From Streptacidiphilus neutrinimicus (GTDB taxonomy: Bacteria > Actinomycetota > Actinomycetes > Streptomycetales > Streptomycetaceae): 58,614 bases of DNA. The stretch is taken from the NCBI RefSeq assembly GCF_000787815.1, contig NZ_BBPO01000047.1:1-58614 (forward strand), in the 5' to 3' direction. Of this stretch, positions 36,529-45,025 are shown one piece after another. The notes beneath the pieces are model-generated. The model was not told where the DNA came from. It ran no database searches and saw nothing but the letters and a program-made list of their open reading frames with translations. Positions within the stretch are counted from its first letter, which is position 1, and each line of letters starts with the position of its first letter. The position numbers and the translations under genes are program-made.

Positions 36529-37785
36529 GTGAAGGTCCTTGTCATCGGCGGCGGCGCCCGCGAACACGCCCTGTGCCGAGCGCTCTCGCTCGATCCCGAA
36601 GTCACCTCTCTGCACTGCGCGCCCGGCAACGCCGGCATCGCGTCGGTCGCCCAACTCCACCCCGTCGATCAGCTCGACGGCCGGGCCGTGGCCGACCTGG
36701 CGGTCGAGCTCGGCGCGGAGTTCGTCGTCGTCGGCCCGGAGGCCCCCCTCGTCGCCGGCGTCGCGGACGCCGTGCGCGAGCGCGGCATCCCCGTCTTCGG
36801 CCCGAGCGCGGAGGCCGCGCAACTGGAGGGCAGCAAGGCGTTCGCCAAGGACGTCATGGCGGCCGCCGGCGTCCCGACCGCGCGCTCCTACGTCTGCACG
36901 ACCGCCGAGGAGGTCGCCGAGGCCCTGGACGCCTTCGGCGCGCCCTACGTCGTCAAGGACGACGGCCTCGCGGCCGGCAAGGGCGTCGTCGTGACCGACG
37001 ACCTCCAGGCCGCCGTCGACCACGCCGCGGCCTGCGACCGCGTGGTCATCGAGGAGTACCTCGACGGACCCGAGGTCTCCCTCTTCGCGGTCACCGACGG
37101 CACGACGGTCGTGCCGCTGCAGCCCGCGCAGGACTTCAAGCGCGTCGGCGACGACGACGCCGGCCCGAACACCGGCGGCATGGGCGCGTACTCGCCGCTG
37201 CCCTGGGCCGACCCCAAGCTGGTCGAGGAGGTCCTCGACTCCGTCCTCCAGCCCACCGTCGACGAGCTGCGGCGCCGCGGCACGCCGTTCTCGGGCCTGC
37301 TCTACGCCGGCCTGGCGATCACCTCGCGCGGCGTGCGGGTGATCGAGTTCAACGCGCGGTTCGGCGACCCGGAGACGCAGGTCGTGCTTGCCCGCCTGCG
37401 GACCCCTCTCTGCGGCCTGCTCCACGCCGCGGCCACGGGCCACCTGGCGGACTTCCCCGAGCTGAGGTGGCACGACGGCGCGGCCGTCACCGTCGTGGTC
37501 GCCTCCGAGGGCTACCCGGCCGCGCCGGTCTCCGGCGACCCGATCCTGGGCCTCGCCGAGGCCGAGGCCGAGGACGGCACGGCCTACGTGCTCCACGCGG
37601 GCACCCGTCTCGCGGACGACGGCGAGACCGTGCTCAGTGCGGGCGGCCGCGTCCTGTCCGTCACGGCCACCGGCAATGACCTCACGCAGGCCCGGAACCG
37701 CGCGTACGCGGCCGTCGACAAGATCACCCTTCGCGGCAGCCACCACCGGGGCGACATCGCCCTGAAGGCGGCCGACGCGGAGTAG
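36529..37785 (+). CDS. purD: Phosphoribosylamine-glycine ligase (GARS)
   Basis: A 418-residue ATP-grasp ligase making GAR from phosphoribosylamine, glycine and ATP, step 2 of purine synthesis. Signatures are [14 protein letters not shown] at the start, [36 protein letters not shown], the GARS motif [24 protein letters not shown] and RFGDPETQV near the metal site. GTG 36529 gives the normal start MKVLVIGGG. Complete, single gene. Confidence 0.97.
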   Translation: MKVLVIGGGAREHALCRALSLDPEVTSLHCAPGNAGIASVAQLHPVDQLDGRAVADLAVELGAEFVVVGPEAPLVAGVADAVRERGIPVFGPSAEAAQLEGSKAFAKDVMAAAGVPTARSYVCTTAEEVAEALDAFGAPYVVKDDGLAAGKGVVVTDDLQAAVDHAAACDRVVIEEYLDGPEVSLFAVTDGTTVVPLQPAQDFKRVGDDDAGPNTGGMGAYSPLPWADPKLVEEVLDSVLQPTVDELRRRGTPFSGLLYAGLAITSRGVRVIEFNARFGDPETQVVLARLRTPLCGLLHAAATGHLADFPELRWHDGAAVTVVVASEGYPAAPVSGDPILGLAEAEAEDGTAYVLHAGTRLADDGETVLSAGGRVLSVTATGNDLTQARNRAYAAVDKITLRGSHHRGDIALKAADAE

Positions 37786-38418
37786 CGCGCGCACCGACCC
37801 GGGGCGCGCAGAACCGTTGCAGCGCCGTTCGAGGGGCGCGGGACCGGGCGACCGGCCATCACCAGGTGGCCGCTCGCCCGGCGCCCGCGCCCCTCGGCGT
37901 TCGGTCGAAGCCCGGTCGAAGTTCGGCCGGCGCGGAGCTGGCAGGGAGCCGGCGTGGGGGCCAGCACGGAGCCGGCATGGGGGCCAGCACGGAGCCGGCA
38001 TGGGCCCGGCTTTCGGTCGCCTGCCGTTGGGCAATTGCAACCGTCCCCCGTGCGGAGGGGCCCGGCCCCGCACGGCTCAATCGCCACGACCCAAGCAGAT
38101 TCGCCGCTGTTCCGCAGCGTTTGCCGTACCCGCACATTCCTTCGGGTGATGGCGGGGGCATCCGCCTGACGTATCCCGGCCTCCGGCCGTATCGTGCCCA
38201 GGACCGGCGCACTCGTCCCGGGAGCGCGCAGACGCTGCGCAGGTGCGGCCACCTGCCAAGGGGGAAGCTGCGGTCCACGGGGAATCACCGATCCGAGTGG
38301 TTCCGGACCTCGGCAGGAACACCGGACGGGGCTCGTGCGTCGGACCGGACAGGGGCTGAAGAAGTGCGGAAGTGCGACAGCGGTCGGTTTCGGTAGGCGA
38401 CAGGGGGTGAACCGATCC
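37786..38418 (+). other. 633-bp interval with a 23-bp tandem repeat, no gene
   Basis: Between purD and the M48-like gene I find no supported coding region. The unit GGCATGGGGGCCAGCACGGAGCC occurs at 37951-37973 (one mismatch), 37974-37996 and partly at 37997-38009, with a decayed copy before it. GTAGGCG at 38393 precedes a possible GTG start at 38407. Confidence 0.6.
37951..38009 (+). repeat. 23-bp tandem repeat
   Basis: About 2.5 copies of a 23-bp unit (37951-37973, 37974-37996, partial 37997-38009), nearly identical. Confidence 0.85.
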
Positions 38419-39957
38419 ATGCGAGGAGACTCGGCGAACAACGCGATCGCGGACGCCGCCGGCACCCGCGCCGGAGCGATCCTGCGGCTGCGCGGGTTCG
38501 CGCTCGCCGTGGCCGCCGTGCCGGCGGCCGTCGGGGCCGTGCTGTGGGCGGGCCGGTTCACCGGTCGCCTGGGCGCGTCCGGAGCGCCGGACGCGGGGGT
38601 CTGGGACGCGGCCCGCTGGGCCGTCACCGCCGTCGCGCTGCTGACGCTCGCCTGGGCCGCCGCCTTCGCCGTCGCGCTGCGCCGCGCGCGCCCGTACCGG
38701 ACGCCCAACGTCCCGCTCGCCGAGCGGGACGCCCCCGAGCTGTACCGGCTGGTGCGGGATCTCGCGGGGCGGATGGAGGTGCCGCCGCCCGGCGCCATCG
38801 CGCTGACGCCGGACTGCGACAGCTGGCTCGAGGACGAGAGCACGACCTCCGGGCGCGAGCCCGCGCCGCCGACGCTGGTGGTCGGCTCCCCGTTCCTGTG
38901 GTGGATGCGCGTGGCCGAGCTGCGGGCCCTGCTCGCCCCCGTCGCGGCTGGGGCGGCCTGCGCGATGGATCCGGAGATCTCCGCGGCCCGGCGTTTCACG
39001 CACGGCCTCGACGCCGTCATCGCCGCGCACCCCGGTCGGGGCGGCGCCTGGGCCTCCATACCCGCGGGTTCGCTGCTGCGCCGCTCGCGCGGCCACGCGG
39101 CGGAGATGGAGCGCGCCGTCGCCGCGTGGGCGTCCGAGCGCGCACGACAGGTCGACTACGGGCAGCGGATCGTCGCGCAGGAGCAGGTCGGCCTCGCCTA
39201 CGCGGGGTGGGACCGGCTGCTGACCAGGGTCGCCCTGCCCGCCTGGCGGCTCGGCCGGACGCCGACGAGGCTCAACGCGGGCGTGGTCTCCGCGCTCACC
39301 GAGCTCTCCCGGCGCGACCGGCTCGCCGCCGAGGGCTTCGAGACCCGTCTCGGTGAGCGCCCGGCCTGCGACCTGCTGGAGGAGCCGGGCCGGATTGACG
39401 AGGCCGCCTCGCGGCTGGCCGCCCGTCTCTTCTACGCCGGGCCGCCCGTCGCGCCCCAGTCGGCCGGCGGCGACACGGCGCTGGACTGGTCCGCCTACCC
39501 GGACGAGGTCGTGGTGGGCCAGTGGCGTCACCAGTCCTCGGCGCTGCTCGCCGTGCTGCGGCTCTCGCTGGAGACGGCGCCGCTCGCCGCCCTGGGGGTG
39601 GCCCTGCGGACGCTGCGCGAGCCCGGCGCCCGGCTCGGTGCCGAGACGCTGGCGGCCCGGCTGGAGGCTCAGGCCCAGGCGCAGCGCGGGGTTCCCGCCC
39701 TGCGCACGGGCAAGGACGCGCTCAGCGACGGCCTCCACGCGCTGGCCTGCCGCGCCGCGGTCGCCTCGGGGCACGCCGAGCCGGGGCTGGACTGGCTGGA
39801 CGGCCCGGTGCTGCTTGTCGACGGGGTCCGCCGCACGGACCTCGGGGCGCCGATCGCGCTCGCGGTCGAGCACGGCGACGAGAAGCCGCTGCGCGCCTGG
39901 CTGGAGGAGCTGGGCATCCCTGTGGACCGCCTTGACCGACCGGCCCGCCTGCGGTGA
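38419..39957 (+). CDS. Membrane protein resembling M48 peptidase but without HEXXH
   Basis: A 512-residue protein with two N-terminal transmembrane helices (about 27-46 and 66-88). The region PELYRLVRDLAGRMEVPPPGAIALTPDCDSWLED...PTLVVGSPFLWWMRVAELRALLA then follows, which resembles the segment leading to the zinc site of M48 (HtpX/Ste24-like) peptidases. At the place where HELAH is expected (about 173-177) the sequence is APVAAG, and no other HEXXH occurs. The rest is helical, with a closing GVRRTDLGAPIALAVEHGDE. It may be a pseudo-peptidase with a binding or scaffold role. ATG 38419 is used; GTG 38407 in frame is an alternative. Confidence 0.65.
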   Translation: MRGDSANNAIADAAGTRAGAILRLRGFALAVAAVPAAVGAVLWAGRFTGRLGASGAPDAGVWDAARWAVTAVALLTLAWAAAFAVALRRARPYRTPNVPLAERDAPELYRLVRDLAGRMEVPPPGAIALTPDCDSWLEDESTTSGREPAPPTLVVGSPFLWWMRVAELRALLAPVAAGAACAMDPEISAARRFTHGLDAVIAAHPGRGGAWASIPAGSLLRRSRGHAAEMERAVAAWASERARQVDYGQRIVAQEQVGLAYAGWDRLLTRVALPAWRLGRTPTRLNAGVVSALTELSRRDRLAAEGFETRLGERPACDLLEEPGRIDEAASRLAARLFYAGPPVAPQSAGGDTALDWSAYPDEVVVGQWRHQSSALLAVLRLSLETAPLAALGVALRTLREPGARLGAETLAARLEAQAQAQRGVPALRTGKDALSDGLHALACRAAVASGHAEPGLDWLDGPVLLVDGVRRTDLGAPIALAVEHGDEKPLRAWLEELGIPVDRLDRPARLR

Positions 39958-40248
39958 CGGCCCGACGACGGCGACGGATCGGCGCGGTCGCCGATCCACG
40001 ACGGCGCGGCGCCGATCCGCGGCGGCGAGTGCGACGGCGAGTGCGACGAGAACGAGCATGACGGAGCGTCAACAGCAGGGCCGACCCCTGATGCGATGAC
40101 GTGCCAGTGCCTACGATGGTGATGCACGTCCGGTGAGATCCTGGACGCGTACCGTGACGGAACACGGGACGGCAGTTCGGTCGCCGAGCCGCCCGCCCGC
40201 ACCGTGACGGTTCGTCAGCAGGCAGGTCCCAGGAGGGGGTCGGGGGCA

Positions 40249-41745
40249 TTGGGTGCAGAGCAGACCCGCCGTTGGGAGTCCGGCGCGCTCGCACACGGGG
40301 TGACCGATCCGTTCGGGCTCGGCCCGCTGCCGTGGCTGCGCGGCACCGACCAGTACTTCGACGACACTGGTCTGATGGTGCCCTGGTACGTCGACCCGGC
40401 ACTGCTGCCCGGCGCCCGGCGGCCACCGGAACAGGACCCCAGGCCCGCACTCGGGCGGCCGCGCACCTCCGAGGACGTGGGCGGCCAGATCAAGGGCTTC
40501 GCGGCGGGCGCCACCGACCTCGGCGGCTCGCTGGACCTGCGGGTCAGCGTCAATCCGCCGCAGGAGTTCACCGTCGACGTCTACCGCATCGGCCACTACG
40601 GCGGGGCCGGCGCTCGGCACGTCGCGGCGAGCCCGCGCGTCTCCGGGCTGGTTCAGCAGTCCCCGCTCGTCGCCGGGCGGACGGTCTCCTGCCACCACTG
40701 GTGGATGTCCTGGCGGCTGCAGATCCCCGCGCACTGGACGCCCGGCGCGCACGTCGCCGTGCTGACCACGGCCGACCACCGCTACCGCAGCCACATCCCG
40801 TTCACCGTCCGCGCCGGGCGCACCGCCGACCTGCTGCTGCTCCTGCCGGACGTGACCTGGCAGGCCTACAACCTCTACCCCGAGGACGGCCGCACCGGCG
40901 CCAGCCTCTACCACGCCTGGAACGAGAAGGGCGAGCTGCTCGGCGAGGAGGCGGCGGCCACCACCGTCTCCTTCGACCGCCCTTACGCCGGCGCCGGGCT
41001 GCCCCTGCACATCGGCCACGCCTACGACTTCATCCGCTGGGCCGAGCGCTACGGCTACGACATCGCCTACGCCAACGCCACCGACCTGCACGCGGGCCGG
41101 ATCGACCCGACCCGCTACCGGGGCATCGTCTTCCCCGGCCACGACGAGTACTGGTCCGTGCCCATGCGCCGGGCCGTCGAGCGGGCCCGCGACGGCGGCA
41201 CCTCCCTGGTCTTCCTCTCCGCCAACACCATGTACTGGCAGGTCCAGCTCTACCCCGGCCCCGACGGCCAGCCCGACCGGCTCCTCACCTGCGCCAAGCG
41301 CCAGGCCGACACCCCGCCCAGCGTGCTCTGGCGCGAGCTCGGCGAACCCGAGCAGCAGTTGCTGGGCATCCAGTACGCGGGCCGGGTCCCCGAGCCGGTG
41401 CCGATGGTCGTCCACAACACCGACCACTGGCTGTGGGAGGGCACCGGCCTGCGCGACGGCGATCCGGTGCCGGGCCTGGTGGCGGGGGAGTCGGACCGCT
41501 ACTACCCGCGCGTCCCGCTGCCGGAGTCGACGGAGCGCGTCCTCCTCGCCCACTCGCCCTACCGGGACGCGAAGGGCGCGCCGCGGCACCAGGAGACCTC
41601 GCTCTACCGGGCGGCCAGCGGCGCCTACGTTTTCGCCAGCGGCACCTTCGCGTGGTCCCCGGCGCTGGACCGTCCGGGCCATACCGACGAGCGCATTCAA
41701 CGCGCCACGGCCAACCTGCTGGATCGTATCTGCAAGGTGCACTGA
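40249..41745 (+). CDS. N,N-dimethylformamidase large-subunit-like protein
   Basis: A 498-residue protein related to the large subunit C-terminal domain of N,N-dimethylformamidase: FTVDVYRIGHYGGAGARHV, SWRLQIPAHWTPGAHVAVLTT, VTWQAYNLYPEDGRTGASLY, FDRPYAG and YRGIVFPGHDEYWSVPMRRAVE (a ThuA/glutamine-amidotransferase-like fold). In known enzymes this chain carries the iron site, but whether this protein hydrolyses amides is unknown. A longer frame from GTG 40204 exists, but AGGAGGGGG (40231-40239) placed 9 nt before TTG 40249 decides the start. It follows the M48-like gene and may be part of the same cell-surface function. Confidence 0.75.
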   Translation: MGAEQTRRWESGALAHGVTDPFGLGPLPWLRGTDQYFDDTGLMVPWYVDPALLPGARRPPEQDPRPALGRPRTSEDVGGQIKGFAAGATDLGGSLDLRVSVNPPQEFTVDVYRIGHYGGAGARHVAASPRVSGLVQQSPLVAGRTVSCHHWWMSWRLQIPAHWTPGAHVAVLTTADHRYRSHIPFTVRAGRTADLLLLLPDVTWQAYNLYPEDGRTGASLYHAWNEKGELLGEEAAATTVSFDRPYAGAGLPLHIGHAYDFIRWAERYGYDIAYANATDLHAGRIDPTRYRGIVFPGHDEYWSVPMRRAVERARDGGTSLVFLSANTMYWQVQLYPGPDGQPDRLLTCAKRQADTPPSVLWRELGEPEQQLLGIQYAGRVPEPVPMVVHNTDHWLWEGTGLRDGDPVPGLVAGESDRYYPRVPLPESTERVLLAHSPYRDAKGAPRHQETSLYRAASGAYVFASGTFAWSPALDRPGHTDERIQRATANLLDRICKVH

Positions 41746-41790
41746 ATCCGTCGGGACGACGACATGAAAGACTCGGTGCGGTCATCCAAC

Positions 41791-41820
41791 TTCCCCCAGC
41801 CTTCGGCCGGGGGCGCCCCC
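41791..41820 (+). repeat. Dispersed hairpin repeat, copy 1 (before purC)
   Basis: TTCCCCCAGCCTTCGGCC followed by GGGGGCGCCCCC: a CCCCC/GGGGG stem enclosing GCC-TTC-GGC, then a second C run. A close copy lies before purM at 52954-52983. This resembles the short palindromic repeat common in Streptomyces intergenic regions. Confidence 0.8.
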
Positions 41821-41855
41821 ATGACGGCCACGTCGCGAAGTCCGAGGGAACCATC

Positions 41856-42761
41856 TTGAGCGGATTTGTCGAGAAGCCCCAGCCGGTGCAGGTGCCCGGC
41901 CTGATCCACCTGCACACCGGAAAGGTGCGCGACCTTTATCGGGACGAGGCCGGTCGGCTGGTGATGGTCGCCAGTGACCGCACGTCCGCCTTCGACTGGG
42001 TGCTGCCGACGGACATCCCCGGCAAGGGCAAGATCCTCACCCAGCTCTCGCTGTGGTGGTTCGAGCGTCTGGCCGACCTGGTGCCCAACCACGTCGTCTC
42101 CACCGAGGTCCCGGCCGGCGCCCCCGCCGACTGGGAGGGCCGCACGCTCATCTGCCGTAACCTGCGGATGCTGCCCGTCGAGTGCGTCGCCCGCGGCTAC
42201 CTGACCGGGTCCGGCCTGGTGGAGTACGACCAGCAGCGCACGGTCTGCGGCATCACCCTCCCCGAGGGCCTGGTCGACGGCTCCGAGCTGCCCGCACCGA
42301 TCTTCACGCCCGCCCTGAAGGCCGAGGTCGGCGAGCACGACGAGAACGTCCCCTACGAGGAGGTCGCCCGCCGCGTCGGCGCGGAGACCGCCGCCCAGCT
42401 GCGGCAGACGACGCTGGCCGTCTACGGCCGCGCCCGTGACATCGCGCGCGAGCGCGGGATCATCCTCGCGGACACCAAGTTCGAGTTCGGTCTGGACGAG
42501 GACGGCGAGACCCTGGTCATCGGCGACGAGGTGCTGACCCCGGACTCCTCCCGCTTCTGGCCCGCCGACGAGTGGGAGCCGGGCCGGGCGCAGGCCTCGT
42601 TCGACAAGCAGTTCATCCGGGACTGGCTGAAGTCCCCGGAATCCGGCTGGGACCCGAAGTCCGAGACTCCGCCGCCGGCGCTGCCCGAGGCGATCATCGA
42701 GCAGAGCCGCGCCCGCTACGTCGAGGCCTACGAGCGCCTCGCCGGTCTGGCCTGGGGCTAG
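41856..42761 (+). CDS. purC: SAICAR synthetase
   Basis: A 301-residue enzyme (phosphoribosylaminoimidazole-succinocarboxamide synthase) condensing CAIR with aspartate. Signatures are HTGKVRDLY, VASDRTSAFDWVLPTDIPGKG, LPVECVARGYLTGSG, ADTKFEFGLDEDG and DEVLTPDSSRFWP. TTG 41856 is taken as start: it follows GAGGGAA and yields MSGFVEKPQPVQVPGL, the standard N-terminus of Streptomyces PurC. Convergent with the tRNA-Gly cluster. Confidence 0.96.
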   Translation: MSGFVEKPQPVQVPGLIHLHTGKVRDLYRDEAGRLVMVASDRTSAFDWVLPTDIPGKGKILTQLSLWWFERLADLVPNHVVSTEVPAGAPADWEGRTLICRNLRMLPVECVARGYLTGSGLVEYDQQRTVCGITLPEGLVDGSELPAPIFTPALKAEVGEHDENVPYEEVARRVGAETAAQLRQTTLAVYGRARDIARERGIILADTKFEFGLDEDGETLVIGDEVLTPDSSRFWPADEWEPGRAQASFDKQFIRDWLKSPESGWDPKSETPPPALPEAIIEQSRARYVEAYERLAGLAWG

Positions 42762-42862
42762 GCCTGGCGGGAGCCGTCGGCCCGGAACCGGCGCAGCCGC
42801 CCGGGGGTGCGGGATTCCGCGCCCCCGGAGGACTCGGCGGCGCGGCGCTGCCCGGAAACGCC

Positions 42863-42890
42863 GAAGGGCACCTCCGAAGAGGCGCCCTTC
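42863..42890 (+). terminator. Bidirectional terminator between purC and tRNA-Gly
   Basis: GAAGGGC (42863-42869), A/C mismatch, CCTC, CGAA loop, GAGG, GCCCTTC (42884-42890). Placed 100 bp after purC and 8 bp beyond the 3' end of the first tRNA-Gly on the other strand. Confidence 0.75.
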
Positions 42891-42897
42891 TCGCAAG

Positions 42898-42970
42898 AGC
42901 GGACGACGAGATTCGAACTCGCGACCCTCACCTTGGCAAGGTGATGCTCTACCAACTGAGCCACGTCCGC
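42898..42970 (-). tRNA. tRNA-Gly (anticodon GCC), copy 1
   Basis: 73 nt without CCA. Acceptor stem GCGGACG/CGTCCGC with discriminator T, D stem GCTC/GAGC, anticodon stem TCACC/GGTGA with loop TTGCCAA (GCC), and a normal GGTTCGAAT-type T arm (GAGTTCGAATCTC). Identical to copy 2. Confidence 0.95.
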
Positions 42971-43012
42971 ACGCTTGGTGATCGGAAACAGCAAAAGAGA
43001 TGCTCCGACTGG

Positions 43013-43085
43013 AGCGGACGACGAGATTCGAACTCGCGACCCTCACCTTGGCAAGGTGATGCTCTACCAACTGAGCCACGTCCGC
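43013..43085 (-). tRNA. tRNA-Gly (anticodon GCC), copy 2
   Basis: 73 nt, identical in sequence to the copy at 42898-42970 and separated from it by 42 bp. Canonical cloverleaf with GTTCGAA in the T loop. The two copies and the unusual third tRNA-Gly probably share a transcript read on the minus strand. Confidence 0.95.
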
Positions 43086-43178
43086 AGGTACTCCGGGACC
43101 CTTGGGCCTCGGCGTGCAATCCACTCTACCTCATCGCCAGGAGTGCTTTCGCAACCCTCGGCAAGGCCGGGTGAACAG

Positions 43179-43250
43179 AGCAGGTGACAGGGATCGCACA
43201 CTGTGCCTTCCCTCTGGAAGAGGGACGCTCTACTACTGAGCTACACCTGC
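43179..43250 (-). tRNA. Atypical tRNA-Gly (anticodon TCC) with GTGC in the T arm
   Basis: 72 nt, minus strand. Acceptor GCAGGTG/CACCTGC with discriminator T, D stem GCTC/GAGC with loop AGTAGTA, anticodon stem TCCCT/AGGGA with loop CTTCCAG (TCC), variable AGGC. The T arm is ACAG(T)G-TGCGATC-CCTGT: a 5-bp stem with one bulged T, and G53-T54-G55-C56 instead of the near-universal G-T-Psi-C. In the D loop position 18 is A instead of G, so the G18-Psi55 pair is lost on both sides, while G19-C56 remains. Glycine identity (U73, C35, C36, G1-C72, C2-G71) is kept. Probably charged with glycine but poorly suited to translation. Confidence 0.75.
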
Positions 43251-43392
43251 GAGAGCCGCCCCGCTGACCTGGCCTTTCGGCTTCTGTCTGCGGTGCGTTC
43301 CGCTGAGAAGAACATTAGCCCATCTCGCGGGCCGTGATCACCACGGCGGGGCGGTATGTCCGTATTGTCCGGAAAGTCGCCGAGGAAGCGCC

Positions 43393-43722
43393 TCAGCTCG
43401 CCTGTGCGAAGGCCTCGTAGACGTGCTTGGGCAGGCGCCCGCGGGCCGGCAGGTCGATTCCGCGCGACTGGGCCCAGGCGCGGACCGTCGCGGGGTCTGG
43501 CGCGATCTCGGTCCGGCGCGGGTGGGCCTTCAGGGCCGCCGCGGCGCGGGCCTGCTTCCGGCCCGCCTGTACATACGGAGCGAGCGCGGCGCGGAGTTTT
43601 TCCGCGTTCTCGGCGGACAGGTCGATCTCGTACGACTTTCCGTCCAGACCGAACTGGACCGTTTCCTCGGCGACGCCTCCGTCCAGATCGTCGGAGAGCG
43701 TGACCACAACGCGCTGAGCCAT
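43393..43722 (-). CDS. lsrL: Lsr2-like nucleoid-associated protein (LsrL)
   Basis: A 109-residue H-NS-like protein. N-terminal dimerisation domain: QRVVVTLSDDLDGGVAEETVQFGLDGKSYEIDLS...LRAALAPYV. C-terminal DNA-binding domain: VRAWAQSRGIDLPARGRLPKHVYEAF, with the RGR AT-hook-like motif that inserts in the minor groove of AT-rich DNA. The position next to purSQL matches my recollection of the Streptomyces Lsr2 paralogue LsrL rather than Lsr2 itself. ATG 43722 follows GAGAGGA; a TTG at 43731 is an alternative. Divergent from purS by about 370 bp. Confidence 0.88.
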   Translation of the reverse strand: MAQRVVVTLSDDLDGGVAEETVQFGLDGKSYEIDLSAENAEKLRAALAPYVQAGRKQARAAAALKAHPRRTEIAPDPATVRAWAQSRGIDLPARGRLPKHVYEAFAQAS

Positions 43723-43731
43723 GGAAGCCAA

Positions 43732-44096
43732 TCCTCTCGGGCTTTGCCGTGCGACCGCAGGTGCTGGCCGCGACCGGCGTTGCCATTCTGCCCTCCGGGA
43801 GCCCCGGAATCGAAGAGGCAGGTTTTTAGGTCTCTATTTCCGTGTCGTTTCGGTACCGCGCCGATACCGGTGCGAAACCTCAGAATCGTGCATTTTCGGC
43901 AGGCGTGTCGCCGCAGTTCGGGGGCTCCGGGGAGGCCGGTCGGTCGTGGGCGGATGCCGGGCCGGGGGCGGGGTGTTTGTGTGAACCTCCGCACGATGCC
44001 TGGATCTACGCGCGTCACGCTGGATGAGTCTCCAAGATCGCATTTTCGCCCCGGTAGGCTGGGAACTCCCCGCACCACTTATCACCGGGAGTACCC
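43732..44096 (+). promoter_or_regulatory. Divergent lsrL/purS intergenic region
   Basis: No gene. A T-rich patch (43824-43860) and an imperfect dyad TTTCGGTACCG...ACCGGTGCGAAA (43847-43876) are visible. TAGGCT (44055-44060) is a candidate -10 for purS, followed by a 30-nt leader with SD CCGGGAG before GTG 44097. Confidence 0.4.
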
Positions 44097-44348
44097 GTGG
44101 CACGCGTCGTGGTCGACGTCATGCTCAAGCCCGAGATCCTCGACCCGCAGGGCCAGGCGGTGCAGCGCGCACTGCCGCGCCTGGGCTTCGAGGGCATCGC
44201 CGATGTTCGGCAGGGCAAGCGTTTCGAGCTCGAGGTGGAGGGTCCGGTCGACGACGCCGCGCTCGCCCGCATTCACCAGGCAGCCGAGACCTTCCTCGCC
44301 AACACCGTGATCGAGGACTTCGTGGTCCGCGTCGAGGAGGGCCAGTGA
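44097..44348 (+). CDS. purS: FGAM synthase subunit PurS
   Basis: An 83-residue subunit that bridges PurL and PurQ in the multisubunit FGAM synthase. [37 protein letters not shown] and [13 protein letters not shown] are conserved. GTG start with SD CCGGGAG. Its stop overlaps the purQ start (GTGA), so expression is coupled. Confidence 0.95.
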   Translation: MARVVVDVMLKPEILDPQGQAVQRALPRLGFEGIADVRQGKRFELEVEGPVDDAALARIHQAAETFLANTVIEDFVVRVEEGQ

Positions 44349-45025
44349 CCGCCCGCGTCGGCGTCGTCACCTTCCCCGGCAGTCTCGACGACCGTGACGC
44401 ACTGCGCGCGGTGAAGCTGGCCGGCGCGGAGCCGGTCGCGCTCTGGCACCGCGACAAGGACCTGCACCAGGTCGACGCCGTGGTTCTGCCGGGCGGCTTC
44501 TCCTACGGTGACTACCTGCGGGCCGGCGCCATCTCCCGCTTCTCGCCGGTGATGGAGACGATCATCGAGCAGGCCAAGGCCGGCATGCCGGTCCTCGGCA
44601 TCTGCAACGGCTTCCAGGTGCTGACCGAGTCGCACCTGCTGCCGGGCGCGATGCTCCGCAACAACCACCTGCACTTCGTCTGCAAGGACCAGAAGCTGCG
44701 GGTCGAGAACAACACGACCGCCTGGACCAGCGACTACGCGCAGGGCCAGGAGATCATGATCCCGCTCAAGAACATGGACGGCCGGTTCACCGCGGACCGC
44801 CGCACCATCGACGAGCTGGAGGCCGAGGGCCGGGTCGTCTTCCGTTACCTGGACGGCAACCCCAACGGCTCGATCGACGACATCGCCGGCATCACCAACG
44901 CCGCCGGCAACGTCGTCGGCCTGATGCCGCACCCGGAGCACGCGGTCGAGCCGATGATCGGCACCGGCGGCACGGACGGCACCGGCTTCTTCACCTCGAT
45001 CATCAAGCGGCTGGTGAATGCGTAA
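44345..45025 (+). CDS. purQ: FGAM synthase glutaminase subunit PurQ
   Basis: A 226-residue class I glutamine amidotransferase supplying ammonia to PurL. The nucleophile is Cys87 in [10 protein letters not shown]; the His/Glu pair lies in [25 protein letters not shown] is the oxyanion region. Overlaps purS by four bases and purL by one (TAATG). Confidence 0.96.
   Translation: MTARVGVVTFPGSLDDRDALRAVKLAGAEPVALWHRDKDLHQVDAVVLPGGFSYGDYLRAGAISRFSPVMETIIEQAKAGMPVLGICNGFQVLTESHLLPGAMLRNNHLHFVCKDQKLRVENNTTAWTSDYAQGQEIMIPLKNMDGRFTADRRTIDELEAEGRVVFRYLDGNPNGSIDDIAGITNAAGNVVGLMPHPEHAVEPMIGTGGTDGTGFFTSIIKRLVNA

Noticed and set aside
35337-41745. A SLATT-linked anti-phage island (SLATT, M48-like, dimethylformamidase-like)
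   Set aside because: The genes are separated by purD and long gaps, differ in strand, and lie in what appears to be a conserved core region; no cyclase, nuclease or other signature defence gene is present.
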